Shown: positions 31,494 to 39,625, numbered from the stretch's first letter. The stretch: 41,975 nucleotides of DNA from Chloroflexota bacterium (GCA_021812735.1 JAKAMV010000005.1:1-41975), one strand, 5' to 3'. Program-made: numbers and translations. Notes: generated from the sequence alone by a model not told the origin.

Positions 31494-32932
31494 GACATCA
31501 CCCCCACGCGCACGTTGCGGAACCTCGCGCCCGACACCCCGTGGCCCACGTGGCCCGTCTGGGGCGGCTCTCCCTTGCCGCAGTTGGGCGTGCCCCACAT
31601 CCGCCAGGAGCTGGCGTCGCCCACCGCGTCCATCGATCGCCACAGCTCGTAGGTGATGCCGGTGTAGGTGCCGTTGCGGTACAGGCGGCCGGGCTTGCCG
31701 TGCTTGACCTCGCGGACGACCTCGGTGCCGAACTGGAAGTTGAGGCGGCGGTCGTCGATGGACCAGCTCCGGTTCGTCTCGAACAGCAGCCCGTCGTCGG
31801 TGTCGGCCACGATGTCCTCGAAGCTCATGCCGGGCTTCGGCAGCAGGTTGACGTTGGTCATGCGGATGAGCGGGATGCGGTTCCAGCCGTCGGCCCGCAT
31901 CGCCCCGCCGGACTGGCGGCCGATCCGCGGCGCGGTCTCGCGGGAGCTGAGGTACCCGACGAAGATCCCCTCCTGGACCAGCGGCACCCGCTGGGCGGCC
32001 ACGCCCTCGTCGTCCCAGCCGAACGTGCCGAGGCCGCCCGGGACGGTGGCGTCGGCGACGATGTCGCACAGGTCCGAGCCGTAGCGGAAGCCGCCGAGCA
32101 TGTCGGGCATCAGGAAGCTCGTGCCGGCATAGCTGGCCTCGGTGCCGAAGGCGCGGTCGAGCTCGCTCGGGTGGCCGCAGCTCTCGTGGACCTGCATGTA
32201 CAGCTGCGAGGGGTGGAGCAGGATCGTGCGCGTGCCGGCCGGGAGCGGCGGGGCCGAGAGCAGCTCCACAGCCTCGCTCGCGATGCGCTCCGCGTTGCCG
32301 GCTAGGTCCATGCCGCGGACGAACTCGTAGCCGGCCGAGGCCCACAGCCCGCCGTTGTCGGGGTAGCTGCGGCGCTGGTGCTCGTCGCCGTCGATCGCGT
32401 TGGCCTCGAGACCGCTGCCGATGTGCGTCACGAGCTGCTCGGTGTAGCTGCCGTCCGACGCGGCGAAGGTCTTCTCCTCGCGCTGCGCCGAGTACATGGA
32501 CTCCGTCCATGCGATGCCCTTGACCGCGTGCATCGCGCGGTCGGCCTCGAGCAGGGCGGCGATCTTGCGGTCGAGGGCGATGGCGAACGGGTCCTCCTCG
32601 ACGGAGGTGACGTACCGGCCGTGGGCCGGCGGTCGGTCGTCGAGCGCCACCCGGTTGCGGATGGTGGTGGCGCTGGCCCGGGCGATCCTGACTGCCGCCG
32701 CCGCCACGCGGTCCGCCTCGGCGGTGGTCAGCTCGTGGCTGGCCGCGAACCCCCAGGCGCCGTCCACGATCACCCGGACCCCGAAGCCCTCCGTCTCGCC
32801 CGAGGAGACGCCCTCCACGCGGGTCGACTTGATCGTGATCGACTCCTCGAGGCGCCGGACCACGCGCACGTCGGCGTACGCAGCTCCCAGCGCGATGGCC
32901 GTGTCGAGGGCGCGGCTCGTCAGGTCTCGCAT
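31490..32932 (-). CDS. tldD: TldD family metalloprotease catalytic subunit
   Basis: The zinc-containing half of the TldD/TldE protease. In 480 residues the metal site is visible as H249-E250-S-C-G-H254 (HExxxH) in MQVHESCGHPSELDRAFG, with the third ligand C451 in TPNCGKGEP near the C-terminus, as in E. coli TldD. The N-terminus (DVRVVRRLEESITIKSTRVEGVSSGETEGFGVRVIVDGAWGFA) is the family fold. The ATG at 32932 has TACAGT 8 nt upstream. It is the first gene of tldD-tldE. No RiPP precursor or other maturation gene is recognisable beside it, so a general proteolytic role is the default. Confidence 0.92.
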   Translation of the reverse strand: MRDLTSRALDTAIALGAAYADVRVVRRLEESITIKSTRVEGVSSGETEGFGVRVIVDGAWGFAASHELTTAEADRVAAAAVRIARASATTIRNRVALDDRPPAHGRYVTSVEEDPFAIALDRKIAALLEADRAMHAVKGIAWTESMYSAQREEKTFAASDGSYTEQLVTHIGSGLEANAIDGDEHQRRSYPDNGGLWASAGYEFVRGMDLAGNAERIASEAVELLSAPPLPAGTRTILLHPSQLYMQVHESCGHPSELDRAFGTEASYAGTSFLMPDMLGGFRYGSDLCDIVADATVPGGLGTFGWDDEGVAAQRVPLVQEGIFVGYLSSRETAPRIGRQSGGAMRADGWNRIPLIRMTNVNLLPKPGMSFEDIVADTDDGLLFETNRSWSIDDRRLNFQFGTEVVREVKHGKPGRLYRNGTYTGITYELWRSMDAVGDASSWRMWGTPNCGKGEPPQTGHVGHGVSGARFRNVRVGVMS

Positions 32933-32940
32933 CGCCGCCG

Positions 32941-32946
32941 ACTGTA
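32941..32946 (-). promoter_or_regulatory. Putative -10 box (TACAGT) of the tldD leaderless promoter
   Basis: TACAGT on the minus strand ends 8 nt before the ATG at 32932. No Shine-Dalgarno sequence lies between them. The hexamer is identical to the box before the methyltransferase-MOSC gene. Confidence 0.5.
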
Positions 32947-33076
32947 CCGTGGGCTGCGGGGCGGCGTCGCTCGGGCGAACGGCGTATCCGAGGGCGCGGC
33001 GCGGCGCGGGTTCGTCTGGTCCGGGTCGGGGCGCGTGCGTTCCGTCGCTCCTTCCGCTCCGTCGCTCCTTCCGCTA

Positions 33077-33210
33077 TACCGACCGTGCCGGTGCAAACGC
33101 CCGAGTCCGGCAGCGAATACCGGTGGGGCCGGTATCGAGGGGTCTCGTTGTGCTTGCCCGTCTCGGGGGCAGCTTCGCTGTACCGGTGGGGCCGGTATCG
33201 AGGGGTCTCG
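33077..33210 (+). repeat. TACCGG palindrome repeats, left of the XRE-nuclease gene
   Basis: The copy at 33077-33097 reads TACCGACCGTGCC followed by GGTGCAAA. An identical 30-nt unit then occurs at 33118-33147 and 33181-33210 (period 63). It starts with the palindrome TACCGGTGGGGCCGGTA and continues TCGAGGGGTCTCG. Related copies lie on the other side of the gene (33965-34086) and 6 kb away before tmk. Confidence 0.65.
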
Positions 33211-33299
33211 GCCGACTGGGTGAGCGCCCTTCCGCCGATGCTGCGAAAGGGTCCGAACGACACGCCTCGTTGAGGGTGCGCTAAGCGCGCTCTGCCAGC

Positions 33300-34067
33300 A
33301 TGTCGCCCATGGACACCCAGCGAGCCGCACGAGCGTTCCGTGCCGTACGCCTCCATCTTGGCTGGCGTCAGGCTGATGTTGCCGAGCGAGCCGGCGTCAG
33401 CCAGCAGACCGTCTCGGACCTGGAGCGCGGCCGACTGGGCGGCATGAGCATCGACGCCGCCACCCGGATCTTCGCTGCGCTCGACATTCGCACGGTCCTC
33501 ACGGTGCAGTGGCGGGGCGGCGAACTCGATCGGCTGCTCGACGAGGGCCACGCTGCCGTCGCGGGCGCCTGCGCGGACCTGCTGCGCTCACTCGGCTGGC
33601 AGGTGCTCACAGAGGTGACGTACTCGATCTACGGCGAACGCGGGTCGATCGACCTCCTGGCGTGGCATCGGGCCACCAGAACCCTCCTCGTTGTCGAGAT
33701 CAAGACCGAGATCGCCTCCGCCGAGGAGCTGCTGCGACGGCACGACGCGAAGGTCCGGCTGGCGCCGCAGATCGCTCGTGAGCGGTTCGGGGTCTCGCCT
33801 GCGGCCATCGGTCGACTGCTCGTCGTTGCGGACACGTCGGCGAATCGCGCACGGGCTGCTCGCCTCGCCCCACTGCTCCAGGACCCGTATCCGGATCGCG
33901 GCCAGCGGCTGAAGGCGTGGCTGGCCCGACCGACGGGTGCGCTCGGCGGCCTGCTCTTCCTCGGTACTGGCCCCACCGGTGCAAAGAGACTGCTCCCTCG
34001 GCGAGCACGCACGTCGAGGGAGCGCCGCACCGGTGGCACCGGTATTGCGGCGGGATCCGGGCGCTAA
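33300..34067 (+). CDS. XRE-family HTH protein fused to a PD-(D/E)XK nuclease-like domain
   Basis: A 255-residue protein. Residues about 10-65 are an XRE helix-turn-helix (LGWRQADVAERAGVSQQTVSDLERGRLGGMSIDAA). Residues about 78-200 resemble a restriction-endonuclease-like core: E105 in LTEVTYSIYGERGSIDLLAW, D118, then E133-x-K135 in LLVVEIKTEIAS, which fits PD-(D/E)XK. It could be a DNA-cleaving or nuclease-derived binding protein, for example in defence or self-regulation (inference). The last about 37 residues (from GLLFLGTGPTGAKR) are encoded by the downstream palindromic repeats and look like read-through. Third codon positions seem less GC-saturated than in neighbours, suggesting transfer. 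The start could be ATG 33300 or 33309. The gene stands between repeat clusters. Confidence 0.7.
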   Translation: MSPMDTQRAARAFRAVRLHLGWRQADVAERAGVSQQTVSDLERGRLGGMSIDAATRIFAALDIRTVLTVQWRGGELDRLLDEGHAAVAGACADLLRSLGWQVLTEVTYSIYGERGSIDLLAWHRATRTLLVVEIKTEIASAEELLRRHDAKVRLAPQIARERFGVSPAAIGRLLVVADTSANRARAARLAPLLQDPYPDRGQRLKAWLARPTGALGGLLFLGTGPTGAKRLLPRRARTSRERRTGGTGIAAGSGR

Positions 34068-34086
34068 CACCGGTGGGGCTGGTATC
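33965..34086 (+). repeat. TACCGG palindrome repeats, right of and inside the 3' end of the XRE-nuclease gene
   Basis: Three related copies: 33965-33985 (TACTGGCCCCACC then GGTGCAAA), 34028-34045 (CACCGGTGGCACCGGTAT) and 34067-34086 (ACACCGGTGGGGCTGGTATC). The first two lie within the reading frame and supply its C-terminal codons; the third overlaps the stop. Order and spacing mirror the cluster at 33077-33210. Confidence 0.6.
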
Positions 34087-34494
34087 GCGGGCCGCGGGGT
34101 CGGCGGCGACGGGTCCCAGAGATCGCGGGCCGCGGGGTCGGCGGCGACGAGGTCGACGGGGCCGCGGGGCCCGGCATCGCGGCCCCGGGGCTGGTATCGC
34201 GGCGCCGCGGGGTCGGCGGCCAGGGGCGCGGCGAGGGGGTCGGCGCCGCCGAGCCATTGGCCGCCTCCATCTCTGCGGTCCGTTCGGCCCCCTCGCCGAC
34301 ACCAAGCGGCCCTGTGGCTCGGGGGCGGTCCTTCGGACGCTTTCCCCACCCGACGACCATGGATGCCGACGATCGCACTGGGCCAGCCGATCCAACTGCC
34401 GATCGCCGACACCTTCGAGCCGCCGGACGCGTGCAGCTGCGCGGAGGGGACTGCCGAGCGCCCTCTCCGCGCACCGAGGCCTGGAGGAGATGAC
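34068..34494. other. 427-bp leader region of the hydrogenase operon with GC-rich tandem repeats
   Basis: ATCGCGGGCCGCGGGGTCGG plus CGGCGAC occurs at 34084-34110 and identically at 34122-34148 (period 38), with a degenerate third copy near 34194-34220. The right half (34250-34490) should contain the hydrogenase promoter, but no convincing -10 was found. An in-frame ATG at 34363 would extend the small subunit by 44 residues. It lacks a ribosome site and is not favoured. Confidence 0.55.
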
Positions 34495-35715
34495 ATGGGC
34501 GATGCCGTCAGGCTCGTGACGAGCCCCGATCCGCTCTCGGTCATGGGGGCGGCCCCGCCGGAGCCAGCCGTGGGGGAGAACTGGCTCCAGATCGCGCTGG
34601 CCCACCGGGGCATCAGCCGCCGTCGGTTCCTCGGGTTCGCGTCGGCGATGACCGCGCTGCTCGCGCTGCCCGCGACGATGGCGCCCCAGATCGTGAAGGC
34701 GCTCGAGACGTCCAAGAAGCCGACGGTCGTGTGGCTCGAGTTCCAGGACTGCGCCGGCAACACGGAGTCGATGCTCCGCAGCGCCAACCCCAACATCGCC
34801 GACATCGTCCTCGACGCGATCTCGCTCGAGTACCACGAGACGATCATGGCGGGCGCGGGCGCTGCGGCGGAGGCCGTGCTCCAGAAGCACATCGACGCGG
34901 GCGACATCGACATCCTGATCGTCGAGGGCTCCATCCCGACCGCTGACGGCGGCATCTACTGCACGATCGCCGGCAAGACCGCGCTCCAGCACCTGCAGGA
35001 GGCGGCGGCCGCGTCGAAGCTCGTGATCGCGGTCGGCGCCTGCGCCTGGGACGGCGGCTTCCCGAGGCTCGGGCCCACCGGGGCCGTCGGCGTCGGCGAT
35101 GTGATCGGCAACAAGCCGCTGGTCAACCTCGGCGGCTGCCCGCACAACGTGGCCAACACCACCGCCACGATCGTCCACTACCTCACCTTCGGCAGCGCGC
35201 CCGAGCTCGACCAGTACAACCGCCCGATGTTCGCCTACGGGCACCTCATCCACGACCAGTGCGAGCGCCGCGCCAACTTCGACGCAGGCCGCTTCGTCGA
35301 GGCCTGGGGCGACGAGGGCCACCGGAACGGCTGGTGCCTGTACAAGATGGGCTGCAAGGGCCCGCAGGCCACCTACAACTGCCCGATCGTGCGCTGGAAC
35401 GGCGGTACCAGCTGGCCGATCGGCGCAGGCCACGGCTGCATCGCCTGCGCCTCGCCGCAGTTCTGGGCCCGGATGAGCCCGTTCTACGACCGCCTGCCCG
35501 ACGTCAAGATGTTCGGCGTCGACGCCACGGCCCAGGACATCGGCTTGGCGGCGATCGGCGTCGTGTCGGTCGCGACCGTGCTGCACGCCGGCTCGGTCAT
35601 CGCACGCCGGTCACGCGATCGCCGCAAGGCGGTGGTCGCTTCCGACGGCACGGTGATGCCCGAACCCCCGTCCACCCCCGCCGCGCCGTCCGACGGCTCC
35701 GGCACCAGCGCGTAG
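34495..35715 (+). CDS. hyaA: [NiFe]-hydrogenase small subunit (group 1, Tat-exported)
   Basis: The iron-sulfur subunit passing electrons from the NiFe site to cytochrome b on the outer face of the membrane. It has 406 residues. Tat signal S41-R-R-R-F-L-G47 with hydrophobic stretch to about 62. Mature part: WLEFQDCAGNTESMLRSANP, EGSIPTADGGIYC, C183 in GACAWDGG, C215 in GGCPHN; distal-cluster ligands H253, C256, C281, C287; medial-cluster ligands C296, C315, C318. A C-terminal membrane anchor spans about 349-370. Oddity: the proximal-cluster motif is C86-A-G-N89, where group 1 enzymes normally have C-x-G-C, so one Cys ligand is missing. GGAGGA 6 nt before the ATG fixes the start. The large subunit follows 9 bp later. 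Confidence 0.93.
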   Translation: MGDAVRLVTSPDPLSVMGAAPPEPAVGENWLQIALAHRGISRRRFLGFASAMTALLALPATMAPQIVKALETSKKPTVVWLEFQDCAGNTESMLRSANPNIADIVLDAISLEYHETIMAGAGAAAEAVLQKHIDAGDIDILIVEGSIPTADGGIYCTIAGKTALQHLQEAAAASKLVIAVGACAWDGGFPRLGPTGAVGVGDVIGNKPLVNLGGCPHNVANTTATIVHYLTFGSAPELDQYNRPMFAYGHLIHDQCERRANFDAGRFVEAWGDEGHRNGWCLYKMGCKGPQATYNCPIVRWNGGTSWPIGAGHGCIACASPQFWARMSPFYDRLPDVKMFGVDATAQDIGLAAIGVVSVATVLHAGSVIARRSRDRRKAVVASDGTVMPEPPSTPAAPSDGSGTSA

Positions 35716-35724
35716 GAGCGGACG

Positions 35725-37446
35725 ATGACGAACGTTGTCATCGATCCTGTCACCAGGATCGAGGGTCACCTGCGCATCGAGGCCCAGGTCGACGGCGGCA
35801 AGGTCACCACCGCCTACTCCTCGGGCACCATGTTCCGCGGCATGGAGCTCATCCTCCAGGGCCGCGACCCCCGCGAGGCGTGGATCTGGGCGCAGCGCAT
35901 CTGCGGCGTCTGCACCACGGTCCACGCGCACACCTCGGTGTACGCGGTGGAGAACGCGCTGGGCATCGAGATCCCGCCCAACGCCCGGCTGATCCGGAAC
36001 CTGATCGCCGGCGCCCAGCACATCCAGGATCACGTCATCCACTTCTACCACCTGCACGCGCTCGACTGGGTGGACGTGGTGGCGTCGCTCAAGGCCGACC
36101 CGGCCAAGACCGCCCAGATCGCCCAGTCGATCAGCTCGTACGACCGCAGCTCGGAGACGTACTTCAAGAACGTCCAGGCGCGGGTCAAGAAGCTGGCCGA
36201 CTCGGGCCAGCTCTCGCTCATGGCCAGCGGCTACTGGGGCCACCCCGCCTACCTGCTGCCGCCCGAGGTGGACCTGCTCGCGGTGGCGCACTACCTCGAC
36301 GCGCTCGACTGGCAGCGCGAGGTCATCCGCATCCACTCGGTGCTCGGCGGCAAGAACCCCCACCTGCAGACGTATCTCGTCGGCGGTATGGCGGCGGCCG
36401 TGGACCCGAACTCGCCCAACGTCATCAACTGGGAGCGGCTCTCGTTCATCGCCGAGCGCGTCAAGATGATGCGCGACTTCGTGACGAACGTGTACCAGCC
36501 CGACGTCCTCGCCGTGGCGGGCTTCTACCCCGACTGGTGGACCTACGGCGCGGGCCACAAGAACTACCTCGCGTACGGCGGCCTCCAGAACGGCAACCAG
36601 AACGACCAGGCCAACTTCGACTTCCAGCGCGGCGTCATCGTCAACGGCGACCTGACCAAGGTCGGCGACCTCGACCAGACCAAGATCACCGAGGCGATCG
36701 CCCACTCCTACTACACGTACGACAACGGCGCCGCGGCCCTCCACCCCTGGCAGGGCGAGACGAACCCCAAGTACACCGGGCCCAAGCCGCCGTACGAGAA
36801 CCTCAACCTCGGCCCGAGCGACCAGTACAGCTGGCTCAAGTCGCCGCGCTACGACGGCATGCCCATGGAGGTGGGCCCGCTGGCGCGGATGCTCATCGCG
36901 TACGGGAAGGGCAACGCGAGCGTGAAGAAGCTGGTCGACGGCGCGCTGGCCGCGGTCAAGGCGCCCGACGCCGGCGTCCTGTTCTCCACCCTCGGCCGGA
37001 CTGCCGCCCGGATGCTCGAGACCGTCTACCTGCTCGACCTGATGGACGGCTGGCTCGCCGAGCTGCAGACGAACATGGAGAACGGCGACCTGCGCATCCA
37101 CGACGGGTCGAAGTGGGATCCCACCACCTGGCCGGCGCAGGACCTCCAGGGCTGGGGATTCCACGAGGCGCCGCGCGGCGCGCTCGGCCACTGGGTGGTG
37201 ATCGGGGCGGACCACAAGATCAAGAACTACCAGGCCGTGGTCCCGTCCACCTGGAACGCGGGCCCTCGCGACGACAAGGGCCAGACCGGCCCCTACGAAG
37301 CGTCCCTCGAGGGCACCCCGGTCGCCGACCCCACGCAGCCGCTGGAGCTGCTGCGGACGATCCACTCGTTCGATCCGTGCCTCGCGTGCGCGGTCCACGT
37401 CGTGGACGCCAAGGGGCGCGAGGCGGTGCGCGTGGAGGTGCGCTGA
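35725..37446 (+). CDS. hyaB: [NiFe]-hydrogenase large subunit
   Basis: Holds the NiFe(CN)2CO centre that splits H2. It has 573 residues. The N-terminal Ni ligands are in RICGVC (C60, C63). The C-terminal ligands are in D550-P-C552-L-A-C555-A-V-H558. DPVTRIEGHLRIE and SSGTMFRGMELIL are standard group 1 starts. The 15 residues after H558 (beginning VVDAKGRE) are the peptide removed by the maturation protease after Ni insertion. The protease gene is four genes on. The ATG is preceded by GGAGCGG 3-9 nt away. The subunit is exported by riding on the small subunit's Tat signal; it has no signal of its own. Confidence 0.97.
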   Translation: MTNVVIDPVTRIEGHLRIEAQVDGGKVTTAYSSGTMFRGMELILQGRDPREAWIWAQRICGVCTTVHAHTSVYAVENALGIEIPPNARLIRNLIAGAQHIQDHVIHFYHLHALDWVDVVASLKADPAKTAQIAQSISSYDRSSETYFKNVQARVKKLADSGQLSLMASGYWGHPAYLLPPEVDLLAVAHYLDALDWQREVIRIHSVLGGKNPHLQTYLVGGMAAAVDPNSPNVINWERLSFIAERVKMMRDFVTNVYQPDVLAVAGFYPDWWTYGAGHKNYLAYGGLQNGNQNDQANFDFQRGVIVNGDLTKVGDLDQTKITEAIAHSYYTYDNGAAALHPWQGETNPKYTGPKPPYENLNLGPSDQYSWLKSPRYDGMPMEVGPLARMLIAYGKGNASVKKLVDGALAAVKAPDAGVLFSTLGRTAARMLETVYLLDLMDGWLAELQTNMENGDLRIHDGSKWDPTTWPAQDLQGWGFHEAPRGALGHWVVIGADHKIKNYQAVVPSTWNAGPRDDKGQTGPYEASLEGTPVADPTQPLELLRTIHSFDPCLACAVHVVDAKGREAVRVEVR

Positions 37447-38225
37447 TGACTGCTGTCGCGCCGCTCGAACACGTGCCGGAGAGCCTCGACGACGAGGTCA
37501 TCGGCTGCGGGCCGATCTACGTCTGGCAGCTTCCGGTGCGCCTCACGCACTGGCTCGTCGTCATCTCGATCATGGTGCTGGCGGCCACCGGCCTCTACAT
37601 CCACAGCCCGTACCTGGTCCCGTCCAGCCCGGTCGAGGCGTCCTCGCAGATGGCGGACGTCCGGTTCTGGCACGAGGTCTTCGCGATCGTGTTCAGCCTG
37701 TCGGTGGCGTTCCGCTTCTACTGGGGGTTCGTGGGCAACAGCTACGCGAGGTGGCGCCAGATCGTGCCCCACCGCCGCGAGCAGCTCCGCCTCTTGCGGG
37801 AGATGGCCCGCTACTACGCCGGGCGCCGCAAGCACCCCGTGCCGTCCACGGGCCACAACCCGCTGGCCGGCCTTGCGTACACGGTCGTCACGGTGGGCCT
37901 GTTCGCGCAGGTGCTCAGCGGCCTGCTGCTGTTCGGATGGATCATGCCCACCGGACCGTTCCACGCCCTGTTCGGGTGGGGCAACGCGTTCCCGTGGGGC
38001 GGCATCCAGGGCGTCCGCTACCTCCACAACCTGCTGACGTTCCTGTTCCTCGCGTTCATGATCCACCACGTGTACTCGGCCATCCTGATCGACATCGAGG
38101 AGCGCAACGGCGGCCTCTCCTCCATCTTCACGGGGTACAAGAACATCCGGATCGGCCGGACGGTCGAGGCGCAGGGGCTTGTCGGCGAGGTGCCGGAGGA
38201 AAAGGCCCGGATCGTGGAGATGTAG
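37446..38225 (+). CDS. hyaC: Hydrogenase b-type cytochrome subunit
   Basis: A 259-residue diheme membrane anchor that takes electrons from the small subunit to the quinone pool. Four membrane helices: about 33-53, 75-97, 142-166 and 192-216. Candidate heme ligands are H35 (RLTHWLVV), H76 (FWHEVFAIVF), H194 (YLHNLLTF) and H207/H208 (MIHHVYSAIL), as in HyaC/HupC. FYWGFVGNSYARW is a family signature. The ATG shares its A with the large-subunit stop (TGATG), so translation is coupled. Its presence argues for respiratory H2 uptake rather than a soluble or ferredoxin-linked enzyme. Confidence 0.93.
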   Translation: MTAVAPLEHVPESLDDEVIGCGPIYVWQLPVRLTHWLVVISIMVLAATGLYIHSPYLVPSSPVEASSQMADVRFWHEVFAIVFSLSVAFRFYWGFVGNSYARWRQIVPHRREQLRLLREMARYYAGRRKHPVPSTGHNPLAGLAYTVVTVGLFAQVLSGLLLFGWIMPTGPFHALFGWGNAFPWGGIQGVRYLHNLLTFLFLAFMIHHVYSAILIDIEERNGGLSSIFTGYKNIRIGRTVEAQGLVGEVPEEKARIVEM

Positions 38226-38228
38226 TCG

Positions 38229-38588
38229 ATGCACGAAGCCGGGCTCTTGGCCGCCGCCATCGCGGACGCCCTGGCGGCGGCCGGGCCCGACGGGGCGACT
38301 GGCTCCGGTGCAGCCGTGGCCCGCCGGCCGGTCGCGGTCGAGATCCGCATCCACGACCCGGTGCACATCGGCGTGGACGCGGCGCGCATGCACGCGGAGC
38401 TCGCGCTGCGGGCCCGCGGGCTCGATGACGTGGACGTCGAGGTGACCGCCGACCCGGTGGCGTGCCCGATGTGCGAGGTCCCGAACGCCGTCCAGCCGGA
38501 CCACCCGTTCTGCGATGCGTGCGGCTGGCCCCTGCCGGACCGGGGCGGCGACCAGGTCGAGGCGACGGTCCGCTGGTCGCTAGCGTGA
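38229..38588 (+). CDS. hypA: Hydrogenase nickel incorporation protein HypA
   Basis: A metallochaperone that delivers Ni2+ to the large-subunit precursor. In 119 residues it begins M-H2-E, the Ni-binding motif. It has a zinc site of two CxxC pairs: C79/C82 (CPMC) and C95/C98 (CDACG), in the layout of HypA. The middle carries a Gly/Ala-rich insert (about 18-32) and is otherwise divergent from E. coli HypA. It starts 3 bp after the cytochrome stop. HypB, C, D, E and F are not in the window and must be encoded elsewhere if the enzyme is active. Confidence 0.85.
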   Translation: MHEAGLLAAAIADALAAAGPDGATGSGAAVARRPVAVEIRIHDPVHIGVDAARMHAELALRARGLDDVDVEVTADPVACPMCEVPNAVQPDHPFCDACGWPLPDRGGDQVEATVRWSLA

Positions 38589-38646
38589 GGGGGCGCATCG
38601 CGATCCCGGAGGCGCGCGCCGCCGGTCGCCCGCAGCGGGCCGCGAG

Positions 38647-39138
38647 GTGAGCGGCCGGTACGCAGTCCTCGGGCTGGGCAACCGGCTCGAGTCCGACGAG
38701 GCGCTCGGCGGGCTCATCGTGGAGCGGCTGACGTCCGACCCCGCGATCCTTGCCCAGCTCCCCGCGCCCGACGACGTCGAGCTCGTCGACGGGGGCACGG
38801 TGGGCCTGGGGCTGATCCCGTATCTCACCGGCCTCGACGGCCTGGTCGTCGTCGACGTCATCAACGCCGGCGAGGAGCCGGGCACGCTGATCGACCTCGA
38901 GGGCTCCACCCTGATGCGCCACGAGCAGGTCATGAGCGTCCACGACCTGGGCGCGGGCGAGCTCCTAGGCGCCCTCCACGTGATGGAGGCGTGGCCCCGG
39001 CGGGTGCGCGTCGTGGGCCTCGAGCCCAAGGCGATCGAGCTCGGGCTCGAGTTGACGGCGCCTGTCGCGGCGGGAGTGCCCGCGCTCCTCGACCGGATTG
39101 TCGATCACCTCGCCGCCTGGCAGCGCGAGGACGGATAG
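38647..39138 (+). CDS. hyaD: Hydrogenase maturation protease (HyaD/HupD family)
   Basis: An endopeptidase that cuts the C-terminal tail off the large subunit after nickel is in place. It has 163 residues. LGLGNRLESDEALGG gives the Ni-sensing acid E18. LTGLDGLVVVDVINAG gives D64. SVHDLG gives H99. These match E16, D62 and H93 of HybD. The GTG start at 38647 follows GCGAGG. It is 58 bp after hypA and is the last gene of the operon, before an 800-bp repeat-rich gap. Its substrate is almost certainly the large subunit encoded at 35725-37446. Confidence 0.92.
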   Translation: MSGRYAVLGLGNRLESDEALGGLIVERLTSDPAILAQLPAPDDVELVDGGTVGLGLIPYLTGLDGLVVVDVINAGEEPGTLIDLEGSTLMRHEQVMSVHDLGAGELLGALHVMEAWPRRVRVVGLEPKAIELGLELTAPVAAGVPALLDRIVDHLAAWQREDG

Positions 39139-39198
39139 GGGGCCGGGTCGGTCTTCCGGCCGACTGCCCGCCCCCCCCGTATGCCGGCGCCCCCGTAT

Positions 39199-39519
39199 GC
39201 CCGCTGGGCGGGCGGTCTGCCGTGCGTGCCCGCTGAGCGGGCCGTCAGACGTGCGTGCCTTCGCGCACCGGCCGGCCCCACGCGCGCGCCTTGGCGTATG
39301 CCCGCTGGGCGGGCACTCTGACGCATGTGCCCGCTGGGCGGGCGATCTGACGCGTGAACGCAGGACGTCGACGGCCCAGGGACCCAGCTCGTGCACCGGG
39401 CTGCCCGCTGGGCGGGCACGTGCGCCACAGTGCCCGCTGGGCGGGCGCAGGCTGCCACCACACCCGCTGGGCGGGCACAGGCTGGCGGGTACGTGCGCCA
39501 CAACGCCCGCTGGGCGGGC
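39199..39519 (+). repeat. Eight-copy array of the 15-nt palindrome GCCCGCTGGGCGGGC
   Basis: Copies begin at 39199, 39228 (one base changed), 39300, 39329, 39403, 39432, 39462 (first base changed) and 39505. Each folds into a 6-bp GC stem with a 3-nt TGG loop. Spacing is 29, 72, 29, 74, 29, 30 and 43 nt, so doublets 29 nt apart recur. After the first four, the flank is also similar (about RNTCTGACGYRTG). It does not have CRISPR geometry. Confidence 0.85.
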
Positions 39520-39625
39520 CACCGCGGCATGTGTCGGCATGGGCGCCGCTCTTCCGCTCCTCTGACCGGCGACGGCCCCCGATGGGCTGGCCCCCTCGGT
39601 CGCGAGGGCGACCCGATGTTCCCGG

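Larger units (their letters stand above)
32933..33299. other. 367-bp gap between tldD and the XRE-nuclease gene, with palindromic repeats
   Basis: It holds no gene. Next to tldD is its promoter box. From 33040 on there is a tandem CCGTCGCTCCTT doublet and three copies of the TACCGG palindrome family (listed separately). GCGCTAAGCGC at 33279-33289 is a short near-palindrome just before the XRE gene and could be its operator. Confidence 0.5.

Noticed and set aside
30111..33551. Single 1146-codon protein covering tldE and the region opposite tldD
   Set aside because: Only the C-terminal 460 residues match a family; upstream of the GTG at 31493 the frame runs out of frame through tldD.
34363..34494. 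44-residue N-terminal extension of the hydrogenase small subunit from an upstream ATG
   Set aside because: It would bury the Tat signal 85 residues in, has no ribosome site, and GGAGGA supports the ATG at 34495.
39199..39519. CRISPR array
   Set aside because: The repeated unit is a 15-nt palindrome with uneven spacing (29-74 nt), the intervening sequences are partly alike, and no cas gene is present.
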